Origin: UBA1447 sp964627535
GTDB lineage: Bacteria > Bacillota > Clostridia > Oscillospirales > Acutalibacteraceae
Assembly (NCBI GenBank): GCA_964627535.1
Contig: CAZVJW010000003.1
Location: 62,001-126,000, forward strand
Length of the DNA: 64,000 nucleotides
Reading direction: 5' to 3'
Part shown: piece after piece, positions 9,959 to 18,091 of the stretch
How the letters are laid out: every line of letters starts with the position of its first letter
How positions within the stretch are numbered: position 1 is the first letter of the stretch
Translations under genes and position numbers: made by a program
The notes under the pieces: generated by a model
The model's database searches: none
What the model saw: only the letters and a program-made list of their open reading frames with translations
Told to the model about the DNA's origin: nothing

Positions 9959-12322
9959 ATGAAAAAAATTATAGCTGTTCTAATGACTCTTGCAATGATT
10001 CTCGGCACTTGTTTACCCGGTTTAACGGTATTTGCGGAGAACGCGCAGGCGAATACCGCAATTGAACAAACACCGGGAGATTTCAAAAATGTTTTGCCGG
10101 AAAATGTAATAAAGCTGATGCCGGATATGACGGCAAATCAGGCGGCGGAAAATTCAGCCAAGCCGAATGCTGATCCTATACCTGTAACCGGTCCATTTGA
10201 ATCGGCCCACCCGTATGCATATGCCGAGGTAGATCCGATTTGGATATATACGGCAGCCAATCCCGCTGCAAAATATATCAATGTTACCTTTTCTGCCAAT
10301 ACATATACAACATGGGGAATCGATTGTATTATAATTTATGACGGTAATGACAATTATGTAGAATATACAGGAAACCAACTTGCGGGGAAAACAATCTCTG
10401 TTATCGGAAATAGTTTTGTACTTGAGTTATATACGGAGGATGAGCGCGATATTACAGATTACGGCTTTGCTGTAACAGCAATTGCGGAACGTACCGATTT
10501 AACCATGAGCGGAATCTTCGGCTACGAAAATCTTTCCTGGTCATTCAATGTTGATACAGGGTTGCTAAGCATAGGCGGTACGGGAGCCATGGACCTTTTT
10601 TACAGTCCTATGACAGAAGGCACAAATTTACCGTGGAGAAACTTTGATGTGAAAGCAATCACCATCGGTAACGGCGTGACATCTATCGGCAGCAATGAGT
10701 TTGTGGGCTTCCCCCATCTTACTGCAGTGACCATCGGAACCGGGGTAAAGTCAATCGGTATGATGGCGTTTGCGGGTTGTCGTGCCCTGACCTCGGTTGC
10801 AATTCCGGATAGTGTGACTTCAATCGGTCAAGCAGCGTTTACCGGCTGCATTGCCCTTGCAACGGTGACCATAGGGAGCGGTTTGGCTACAATGGGTGCA
10901 AACGTGTTTAATAATACAGCATGGTTAGCAGCCCAGGAGGATGGTGTGGTATATGCGGGAAATGTCGCATACGGATATAAACAAGCGGTAAAAGATGATA
11001 TGCCGACAGCCCTTGTTTTGAATGCCGGGACAAAAGGTATTGCCGCGGGCGCATTTGCCGGGCAGGAAAACTGGGCAACCATATCCATACCGGACAGCGT
11101 GTTTTCAATCGGTCAAGAAGCGTTTGAAGGTACGGCATGGCTTGATGCACAACCGGAGGGCGTCGTGTATGCCGGGAAGGTAGCATATACATATAAACAA
11201 ATACCGGTAGATACAGCCGCTCAAAATGATGAACCGGCAAACATAACAATCACATTGCTTGCCGGGACAAAAGGCATTGCTGCCGGTGCATTTGCAGGAC
11301 TTACCAATTTAATAAGCATCGTCCTCCCGGCCGGTTTAATGATGATCGGGGACAGTGCGTTTGTTTATTGTATCGGATTAACTTCTGTTTCCATACCGGA
11401 CAGCGTGACGACAATCGGCTGGACCGTATTTTCTTACTGCGTTAATCTGTACTCGGTTTCCATCGGTATCGGTGTGAATACCATCGGTTATATTCCTTTC
11501 GCGTATTGCGAGGATCTTGAACAAATCAGTGTTGCTGCCGCAAACCCGTATTTCATGAGTTTGGATGGTGTGTTGCTTAACAAAACCGGAACATCCCTTA
11601 TTCAATATCCATGCGGCAAACCGGGCGAATATGTTATTCCGGCCGGCGTGGAAAGAATCTGTGCCGGTGCGTTTGCGACTGGCACAATGACAGCAATTAC
11701 TATACCGGATAGTGTTACATCAATCGGATATTCGGCTTTTGCGGCATGCTTTGTTTTGCAATCGGTTACCGCCGGCACCGGCGTAGCCTTTATCCAGGCC
11801 GGCGCGTTTAGCCAATGCCTCAGGCTGTCCGCAGTCTATTTCTTTGGCAATGCTCCGTCAATGGGGTATAATGTATTTGATTATAATGGATATGGTGCTT
11901 TTGAAGAACTTGTCATTTATTATGCCGTCGGTACAACCGGCTTTTCAAGCCCTGTTTGGTACTTAGGATTTACCTGCAAATCTTTCGACCTGAACAGTGT
12001 CAAAATTAAATGTGACAATGAAATACTTGACGAAACATTTGGCAAGAAGCTGCAATTGTTTGATTTCTACAGAAAAATCTCCTTACAGCTCGATTACGAT
12101 TCTTCCGCTTATAACGGCAGAATTGTAAAAGCCGAATGGACATCAAGCAACAATAATGTAAAAATTGACAAAGAAACCGGTAAAATCACCAATAAAGGCA
12201 TCGGCGCGAGATCGTCGAATATCACTGTCAAGGTAACCGATTCGAACGGAATTGTGTTAATGGATACGGTCAAGGTGTATTTCTACAAATTTGACTGGCA
12301 AGTTAACGGCCTGAAAAAGTAA
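9959..12322 (+). CDS. Secreted leucine-rich-repeat (BspA-like) surface protein
   Basis: A 787-residue exported protein with a signal peptide (MKKIIAVLMTLAMILG... ending near VFAENA). Residues ~60-180 resemble a CUB-like beta-sandwich (IDCIIIYDGNDNY). From about 215 to 660 it carries LRR_5-type repeats of the form LTSVAIPDSVTSIGQAAFTGC, typical of BspA-like adhesins. The last ~105 residues form a separate domain ending in VKVYFYKFDWQ and LKK, shared with the cohesin-like protein at 24468. No LPXTG motif or membrane anchor is present. Role inferred: extracellular binding or scaffolding. The start is supported by AAAGGAG upstream. Confidence 0.85.
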   Translation: MKKIIAVLMTLAMILGTCLPGLTVFAENAQANTAIEQTPGDFKNVLPENVIKLMPDMTANQAAENSAKPNADPIPVTGPFESAHPYAYAEVDPIWIYTAANPAAKYINVTFSANTYTTWGIDCIIIYDGNDNYVEYTGNQLAGKTISVIGNSFVLELYTEDERDITDYGFAVTAIAERTDLTMSGIFGYENLSWSFNVDTGLLSIGGTGAMDLFYSPMTEGTNLPWRNFDVKAITIGNGVTSIGSNEFVGFPHLTAVTIGTGVKSIGMMAFAGCRALTSVAIPDSVTSIGQAAFTGCIALATVTIGSGLATMGANVFNNTAWLAAQEDGVVYAGNVAYGYKQAVKDDMPTALVLNAGTKGIAAGAFAGQENWATISIPDSVFSIGQEAFEGTAWLDAQPEGVVYAGKVAYTYKQIPVDTAAQNDEPANITITLLAGTKGIAAGAFAGLTNLISIVLPAGLMMIGDSAFVYCIGLTSVSIPDSVTTIGWTVFSYCVNLYSVSIGIGVNTIGYIPFAYCEDLEQISVAAANPYFMSLDGVLLNKTGTSLIQYPCGKPGEYVIPAGVERICAGAFATGTMTAITIPDSVTSIGYSAFAACFVLQSVTAGTGVAFIQAGAFSQCLRLSAVYFFGNAPSMGYNVFDYNGYGAFEELVIYYAVGTTGFSSPVWYLGFTCKSFDLNSVKIKCDNEILDETFGKKLQLFDFYRKISLQLDYDSSAYNGRIVKAEWTSSNNNVKIDKETGKITNKGIGARSSNITVKVTDSNGIVLMDTVKVYFYKFDWQVNGLKK

Positions 12323-12344
12323 AAACGAAATAACAAACTGCAGA

Positions 12345-12375
12345 CCGCCCGTAAAAGCCCGGCTTTTGCGGGCGG
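12345..12375 (+). terminator. Intrinsic terminator after the LRR gene
   Basis: Long GC-rich stem (CCGCCCGTAAAAGCC with GGCTTTTGCGGGCGG), followed by TGTATTATT. Confidence 0.8.
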
Positions 12376-12408
12376 CTGTATTATTAAAATTCAAAGGACA
12401 TTTGTTTT

Positions 12409-12510
12409 ATACTAATCCCGATTATAAAACCTCTATGAAATCAAGCAAAAACTTTAACAAATGGGTTTTTGTGCCGAATTTTTAGCTATGTTTTAAAGAG
12501 GGATTAGTAT
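12409..12510. repeat. Inverted-repeat element, subtype A2, copy 4
   Basis: 102 bp with ATACTAATCCC and GGGATTAGTAT ends, almost the same as the 9296 copy. It lies in the gap between the convergent LRR and ceramidase-like genes. Confidence 0.9.
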
Positions 12511-12564
12511 TAGCTGCATTTAATAATATATATACTTCATCCGGCAGACGCACAAGATTAAATA

Positions 12565-12599
12565 AAGCTCCGAAACGGTTTAAATCGTTTTCGGAGCTT
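12565..12599 (-). terminator. Terminator for the ceramidase-like gene
   Basis: Stem AAGCTCCGAAACG / CGTTTTCGGAGCTT in the gap between convergent genes; on the minus strand it is followed by TTATTTAA. It may act in both directions. Confidence 0.7.
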
Positions 12600-12634
12600 C
12601 TGACTGTGGAGGCGTTTTGTAGAATTGGAAGTAT

Positions 12635-14521
12635 TTATCTTACGCTGTCAACGAGTTGATTAAACGTTCTTATAAGTGTTGAGCCTGTGTGTTTGCCGAA
12701 TGAGACGAGGAAGCACCATCCGTCACTTTCGTACTTATCGGTTTCAGCAACATACTGGTACCCTTGCATAACATAATTGGGGTCGGCAGCGACATAACCG
12801 ATGGCGTCGTTCATCAGGTCGAAGATAATGAGATTATCGCCGTGCGTTTTACGAAGACTGTCATATTTGAACCCGTTAAGTCCGGGACCTCCGACAAGAA
12901 GTTCGCTGAATATTTCGCCGGGGCTTAGGAACACCTTCAGGTCAGTGCCGATTTCCATATAGCCGATTTCTGTGACCGAATAGTAGGAATTTGTTTTCTT
13001 ATCATAAATGAAAATGTTGTTTGCAAGGGATGTTTTTGTAAGAACATTGGAAACATTACTGTCGGATTTAAGCAGGAACTGTTCCATGCGGATATTCAGA
13101 AAGGGGGTAACTGCCTTTTCGGTAACCGGCACCCAGGTTTCATACCATACCGAGTAGCCGTCTTTGCCGGCCAATGTTTCTACGCCGAGCAAGTCACCGC
13201 ATTGAACATTCAGGGCGGCGCATTCGGTTTTTGTCATTGTTAAGCCGAGTGTTACATACCCAAGCTCATAGCCGTAACGCATGGCACATTCATGGTCGTT
13301 AATATCAAGCCCATCGTTGGTTTTGTCCCGTGAGGATGTGGTTGTGTTTACATTGCCTTGAATAAAGATGAAGTTATAGCCCGCGTTGTTGATAACATTT
13401 TCCATATAGTAAACGAAGTCGCCCGAGATTGTTTTAAACGAGTAGCTTGTTGTTTCTGGGTGGCAGCCGAAAGAGGCAATAATTGTTGGTTTTACGGACT
13501 TTGAATCGGGCGTAAATTCAAGACGGTACAGCCCGCTGTCTGCTGCGTAGGGGGGTGTTCTGTCATGCGTATAATCGGAAATATTTTTTGTTGCATAGGT
13601 AAGCGTACCTTTTGCCATATTATTGCAGGCTTCTTTTATCGAAGCGGCTGATTGCGCGATCAAATTATCTAAAAATGTCTTATCTACACCGCTCTTCACT
13701 TTAACAATGCCTGTTGTTGCGGATAAAATATTGTTCGCAAGCGTACCTAACGGGTTGTTCCATGCACCCTGCGTATCAATGCCGGAGTGTGTATGGGTTG
13801 CAGAGACATTGATGCTGACAATATTGTTTGCTTTTACAAAGTCAGCCACAGCTTCACGGATTTTTCTCACATCGGCATTGGACAAACCCATGCAGTCGAT
13901 GGAAGCAAACACAACCTTGCCTCTGCCGCTGCCATCATCAAGAATAACGGTGCGTACCCGGAGGTCGTCAAATGTTTCTGTCGTACTTGCATATGGCGCC
14001 ATACTGCCTCTGACATACGGCCTTGTGCCAAAATCGGCGGGCAGAATAGATTTTTCTGCATAACCGAGGCTCCAATGCGAGTTTGGTACGGCTTCATCAG
14101 CAAACTTTTCAGTGCCTTTATAAAAATTCTTATAATTGTTTAAATCAAACTTGGCGAAGTTCTGGACACTTGATGTTTTAGGCATAATGGTGGTAATTAA
14201 GCCCAAAAGGACGTTGTTAATGGCAAAATCACTCAAAGCATTAATGGATTTGGCAAAAATATCACCGAGCGTTGTGTCACCGATTTTTGTGGGGCTTATG
14301 GACTTGCCTGTTTCGGCATTGGCAACAACGGCATTGCCGATTACCTTGACTGTTTTGCCTGCCGTATTCGCCTGGGTAACATAGTCCTCAATAGAAGCAT
14401 AGCTTTTGATAGTGCCTGCGGTTGCTTTGGAAGTGCCGGCAGCAAAGCCGGTAATGCTTACCGAAAATACGATACATAAGCATAAAGACAGCGCAGTAAT
14501 TGCTTTGAATGATTTTTTCAT
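12635..14521 (-). CDS. Secreted neutral/alkaline ceramidase-like hydrolase
   Basis: A 628-residue exported protein (signal peptide MKKSFKAITALSLCLCIVF, cleavage near FAAG). It resembles the N-terminal catalytic domain of neutral ceramidases: GYAEKSILP near the start of the domain, the zinc-ligand loop ATHTHSGID, and a second conserved FGCHPETT segment. Neutral ceramidases are zinc amidases that cleave ceramide; here the true substrate is uncertain, because clostridia rarely make ceramide and many homologues are uncharacterised. No obvious C-terminal beta-sandwich was recognised. A good ribosome site (GGAAGGGG) and a TATACT promoter lie upstream. Preceded by the fragment of a transporter gene. 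Confidence 0.8.
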   Translation of the reverse strand: MKKSFKAITALSLCLCIVFSVSITGFAAGTSKATAGTIKSYASIEDYVTQANTAGKTVKVIGNAVVANAETGKSISPTKIGDTTLGDIFAKSINALSDFAINNVLLGLITTIMPKTSSVQNFAKFDLNNYKNFYKGTEKFADEAVPNSHWSLGYAEKSILPADFGTRPYVRGSMAPYASTTETFDDLRVRTVILDDGSGRGKVVFASIDCMGLSNADVRKIREAVADFVKANNIVSINVSATHTHSGIDTQGAWNNPLGTLANNILSATTGIVKVKSGVDKTFLDNLIAQSAASIKEACNNMAKGTLTYATKNISDYTHDRTPPYAADSGLYRLEFTPDSKSVKPTIIASFGCHPETTSYSFKTISGDFVYYMENVINNAGYNFIFIQGNVNTTTSSRDKTNDGLDINDHECAMRYGYELGYVTLGLTMTKTECAALNVQCGDLLGVETLAGKDGYSVWYETWVPVTEKAVTPFLNIRMEQFLLKSDSNVSNVLTKTSLANNIFIYDKKTNSYYSVTEIGYMEIGTDLKVFLSPGEIFSELLVGGPGLNGFKYDSLRKTHGDNLIIFDLMNDAIGYVAADPNYVMQGYQYVAETDKYESDGWCFLVSFGKHTGSTLIRTFNQLVDSVR

Positions 14522-14556
14522 AAATTTACCCCTTCCATATGCAAAATAGTGGTTTC

Positions 14557-14585
14557 AGTATAACAAGGTTTTTAATAATAAACAA
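14557..14585 (-). promoter_or_regulatory. Promoter of the ceramidase-like gene
   Basis: On the minus strand: TTGTTT (14585-14580), 17-bp spacer, TATACT (14562-14557), about 35 bases before the ATG. Confidence 0.5.
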
Positions 14586-14675
14586 TATAAACAATGAAAT
14601 TATTTATAGGCTCAACATATACAGAAAAAAGAAGACCGCGCTTGACTGTTTTACATAAGAACAGTAATTGCGTAT

Positions 14676-14958
14676 TTATCCGTAAATATGAACGATTGGA
14701 AATAAAAATTTGATAATAATAGAGTTTGTTTTTTCATATAAACCCGTAATCAGTTTTCTGCCGATAAATCGGGAGAGTTGCTTCCTTCTGTAGCCGTTTT
14801 TCCATTCGCAATAATCCATGGATTCGTTGAAAAGCTCCGCACCCACCACTTTTCTGACGCCGAACGCCCATTTATCAAACCACGCCTGCGAACCGAAGAC
14901 AATGCACATCAGCAGCAATGCTTTCCGGGTTGGTGTTAATTTTATCTTTTGCCGACAT
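14676..14958 (-). pseudogene. Fragment of a GPH-type transporter gene
   Basis: The reading frame 14918-14676 encodes the unmistakable SMDYCEWKNGYR motif and flanking AFGVRKVVGAEL sequence seen in the full transporters, but only ~80 residues remain and it ends soon after. A separate ATG at 14958 with an AGGAGGCGG ribosome site opens a short frame (MSAKDKINTNPES) that is out of register with the body. This looks like a start region joined to a C-terminal piece after a large internal deletion. It is unlikely to make a working transporter. Confidence 0.8.
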
Positions 14959-15037
14959 ATCCGCCTCCTAATAAAAAGTTATGAAAGCGGAGATGGAACA
15001 CCTTTTGCAGCCGAATTTCCGCCTTTCGGGATATGCA

Positions 15038-17284
15038 TTAATATCTTCCGATCTCCTCAAACGGAATCTGATTGAATTCGGTAAGTTCCTTTAAAACAGG
15101 GGCATTATTTCGAAGCATATAATTTCCGTTTCTGAAATCAACAAATCCCGGATTTTCCAGAATCAGATATGCAGGGTTGTTTTCAACGGTGCTGAATTTA
15201 TATACGGATTCCGCTATGCTGCCGATATTGTTGCTTCTGTCGACGATGATGTTATTCTTTACAACGCTGAAAGAGGGGTTGACGGCGAAATAAGGGTTGT
15301 CGACATCATTGAAATCATGGGTTACTTTTGCCAGCTGCGGGTAAGCGGCTGCCCAGATGTCCGTTTTATACGGTGAATTCAGCAGCCATTGCCACATCCC
15401 TGCGTTGAGGTTATTGACATGCCCCCTGAACCAGCCGTCGCTTACCACACCTTCTCTTGCCCGGTCATCATAGCGTATGGCGGTATCGGCATTGATAATA
15501 ATGTTGTTGGTTACGCTTAGATCGCGCCCGCCACCCAGCTGAAACCCGCTTTTTGGTACATTTATCAGTATGTTGCCGTAGGCAGTCTGGCCGGAAAGCG
15601 CATCATCCCAATAAATTCCGTCCGGTTTAAATTCGCCGGAGCCGATATTGTAAATGCAGTTGTAACGAACTACATCGCCGTAAGCCGTAAAGTCACGCCC
15701 GGCGTAGATGGCGCCGGCGTCGCTTGACTGTTTAACAACATCATATATACGGTTATATTCAATCAATTGGTCGTTGCCGCCGTAGGTTATGGCCATATGC
15801 GGCGCGTCATTAATTTCGTTATGCGAGCAAATATTGCCGACACCGTTAAGGATAACACCGGCCCAGTAGGTTTTGTAAATCTCACCGTAGTTGTGGATAT
15901 GGTTGTTATCCGCTATATTGTTGCCGTGGGTAAGCGTCGTTCTGTCCCCGCCGCTGAGCGAAATACCACCCTTACCCATGCTTTTTATTTCATTGCCGAC
16001 GGCTTTGTTGTTATATCCGTTGATGATAACGCCCGAACCCGCGCAGTTGGAAATCATACAGTCTTTAATAGTATTGTTGTTGCCGGTTATGCTGACTCCG
16101 TCGCCCCTTGTGCCTTTAATGTTAAAACCGGTAAAGTTAAGGTAATCCGCGTTGCTGACTTTAATTATATTTTCGGTCGAAATCGAAAGGTTGATAACCG
16201 CCGAAGCCATATTATCCGTCGGATATAAATATAAAATGCCGCTGTTTCGGTCAAGGTACCACTCTCCGGCGGTGTCAAGCTCTTCGAAAACATTGTAGAA
16301 ATAGTATATGGCGTCCTTTTTGAAGGCATATTGGCTTCCGTATTCGGTTGTCAGTGTGCTTTTCTTTGTGTCGGCAGCCTTGACAGGGGTTGAGGAATCT
16401 GCCCAGTCCCAAAAGAAAAAGCCGTAAAGCCAGACATCGTCAAGCGATTTCCAGTTTTTTATTTTGCTGTTGGTGATAAAATCTGTTTTAAAGGTGCCGC
16501 CGCGCGGGTTGCGTACTTCTGACCAGCCGGTCATGTAATTTTGCGGCGGATATTCACCGTATTCGCCCATGTCGATTATTTCGCCTGTTTTATTATACTT
16601 ATCTCCGTTCGGGTAGCGTGCGAGCGTCATTCTCTCATCGTTGAAAAACAGTTCGCACTGGTTTGGCCCCGAAACATCGCCGTCGTATTTATAGGCAATA
16701 TTGAATGCGCCTATAGCATATAGTTTTCCCCAGTCAGCGGCGGAAAGCCCGTATTTTGTCAAGTTAATTTGAACAACATGATTTCGGGCAGTAAAACAAA
16801 GCCGGCTTTTCGCATCCGAATTCACCGGGGTGAAGTCGCCGCTGTTAAGCGTGACGCCGCCGTTTAGAATGACCTCTTTATCGCCGTAAGCCCGGTATGT
16901 TACCGGCTTGCCTTCGCTGCCGCTGTCCCGGCTGTCAAACTGAAGGGATGAAACATTGTATTCGCCGCCTTTGACACAAACGGTTATGCCGCCATCAGGT
17001 AAACCCGACTCCGCTTTTAAACCGCGGATTTCATCGCGCGCTTTTTCAATGGTAGCGAAGGGATGCTCCAAACTGCCGTCATTCCCGTCATTTCCGTCAA
17101 GCGAAACATAATAGTCGCCGTTTGTTATCATTATTGTCTTCCCCTCCGGCACACTTAAATTTACCGGTGCAGGTGCACCGGTATTAAAAATATAGGCACT
17201 TAAGGGCAATCCTATATTTGCGACAATCAAAGCAAGCAATATCAGAATGAACGATTTGGCAGCGGTGAAAACTTTAACAAGCAT
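15038..17284 (-). CDS. Secreted right-handed parallel beta-helix protein
   Basis: About 748 residues. The longest frame starts with TTG at 17320, but ATG at 17284, which follows GGGGTAAAGAA, gives a cleaner signal-anchor (MLVKVFTAAKSFILILLALIV) and no overlap with the upstream gene. After a short linker, VSLDGNDGNDGSLEHPFATIEKA is the typical entry to a pectate-lyase-like fold, followed by asparagine-rich repeats (NNTIKDCMISN, NKAVGNEIKSMGKGG, HNEINDAPHMAI) of a parallel beta-helix between residues ~370 and 640. Likely an extracellular polysaccharide lyase, hydrolase or binding protein; catalytic residues cannot be assigned. It is cotranscribed with the MBL-fold gene upstream. Confidence 0.8.
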   Translation of the reverse strand: MLVKVFTAAKSFILILLALIVANIGLPLSAYIFNTGAPAPVNLSVPEGKTIMITNGDYYVSLDGNDGNDGSLEHPFATIEKARDEIRGLKAESGLPDGGITVCVKGGEYNVSSLQFDSRDSGSEGKPVTYRAYGDKEVILNGGVTLNSGDFTPVNSDAKSRLCFTARNHVVQINLTKYGLSAADWGKLYAIGAFNIAYKYDGDVSGPNQCELFFNDERMTLARYPNGDKYNKTGEIIDMGEYGEYPPQNYMTGWSEVRNPRGGTFKTDFITNSKIKNWKSLDDVWLYGFFFWDWADSSTPVKAADTKKSTLTTEYGSQYAFKKDAIYYFYNVFEELDTAGEWYLDRNSGILYLYPTDNMASAVINLSISTENIIKVSNADYLNFTGFNIKGTRGDGVSITGNNNTIKDCMISNCAGSGVIINGYNNKAVGNEIKSMGKGGISLSGGDRTTLTHGNNIADNNHIHNYGEIYKTYWAGVILNGVGNICSHNEINDAPHMAITYGGNDQLIEYNRIYDVVKQSSDAGAIYAGRDFTAYGDVVRYNCIYNIGSGEFKPDGIYWDDALSGQTAYGNILINVPKSGFQLGGGRDLSVTNNIIINADTAIRYDDRAREGVVSDGWFRGHVNNLNAGMWQWLLNSPYKTDIWAAAYPQLAKVTHDFNDVDNPYFAVNPSFSVVKNNIIVDRSNNIGSIAESVYKFSTVENNPAYLILENPGFVDFRNGNYMLRNNAPVLKELTEFNQIPFEEIGRY

Positions 17285-17316
17285 TTCTTTACCCCATTTC
17301 AAATAATCGGTTCCGG

Positions 17317-18072
17317 TCAACAGAGATCATTTTGCGGTTTTGTCAGCGGATTGCCATGGCCAAAAAATATTGTCTCAGCACAGGAATTCTTAATAATATT
17401 TATGCTGGTGTTAAGGGCTCCGTAATCTTCAAACAGAAATGGTTCCGAGAAAGAAAAAATATTCATACAGGAATCGCCGACAATAAAATCCTTGCCATTG
17501 TTAAGCAGTATGCCCGCCGAACCTTTTGTATGACCTTTAAGTTCAATAATTTCACAGTTCACACCGAATTCGGCAAGCGACTGCCCGGCAGTCAGAAAAA
17601 AATCGGGTTTGAAAGGTTCGGTCTTAATAAACGACCCCATAATGTTTGAAAAAAAACTTGAGAACTTTTGAATCATGCTTCTGCCGGAGGTTTTATGCGC
17701 AGCCTGATTTGCAATTAAATCACAGTCACCTTCATGTATAGCGATTTTTGCATTGAATTTTTCCGAAAGATATGCTGCGTTCTGTATGTGGTCGTAGTGA
17801 CTGTGAGTCAGAACGATAAGGGTAATGTTATAGTCTTTGATTGCCTTGTACAGCTTGCTGCGGTATGCTGAGGAGGCGGTGTCGACAAGTATGCACTGCC
17901 CATCGCCGATTATTACGTAGCAATTGACCATACCGCAGGGAATGGTGATGATTTCATTGCCGGCTTTGGTAACTGCTGATTTGCCGGTTGTACCGCATGC
18001 AGGCAAAACAGAACCGAAAAGCATTGAAGCCACGGTTAAAAACGAAAGCAGGGGTTTCATAATTTGACTCAT
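17317..18072 (-). CDS. Metallo-beta-lactamase-fold lipoprotein
   Basis: 251 residues with a lipoprotein signal (FGSVLPAC lipobox, cysteine near residue 26). The THSHYDH metal-binding signature and the later VGDSC and FFGHGNPLTKP elements place it in the MBL hydrolase superfamily; a glyoxalase II, phosphodiesterase or lactonase-like activity is possible but unassigned. ATG at 18072 has a GGGAGG site eight bases upstream. It lies only 20 bp after the GH3 gene and just before the beta-helix gene, so 20608-15038 probably form one transcript for extracytoplasmic proteins. Confidence 0.85.
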   Translation of the reverse strand: MSQIMKPLLSFLTVASMLFGSVLPACGTTGKSAVTKAGNEIITIPCGMVNCYVIIGDGQCILVDTASSAYRSKLYKAIKDYNITLIVLTHSHYDHIQNAAYLSEKFNAKIAIHEGDCDLIANQAAHKTSGRSMIQKFSSFFSNIMGSFIKTEPFKPDFFLTAGQSLAEFGVNCEIIELKGHTKGSAGILLNNGKDFIVGDSCMNIFSFSEPFLFEDYGALNTSINIIKNSCAETIFFGHGNPLTKPQNDLC

Positions 18073-18091
18073 GGTGGTAACCTCCCAAAAT

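Noticed and set aside
9574..10086. 170-residue minus-strand frame upstream of and into the LRR gene
   Set aside because: It overlaps the LRR signal peptide region, has no ribosome site, and no similarity is recognisable.
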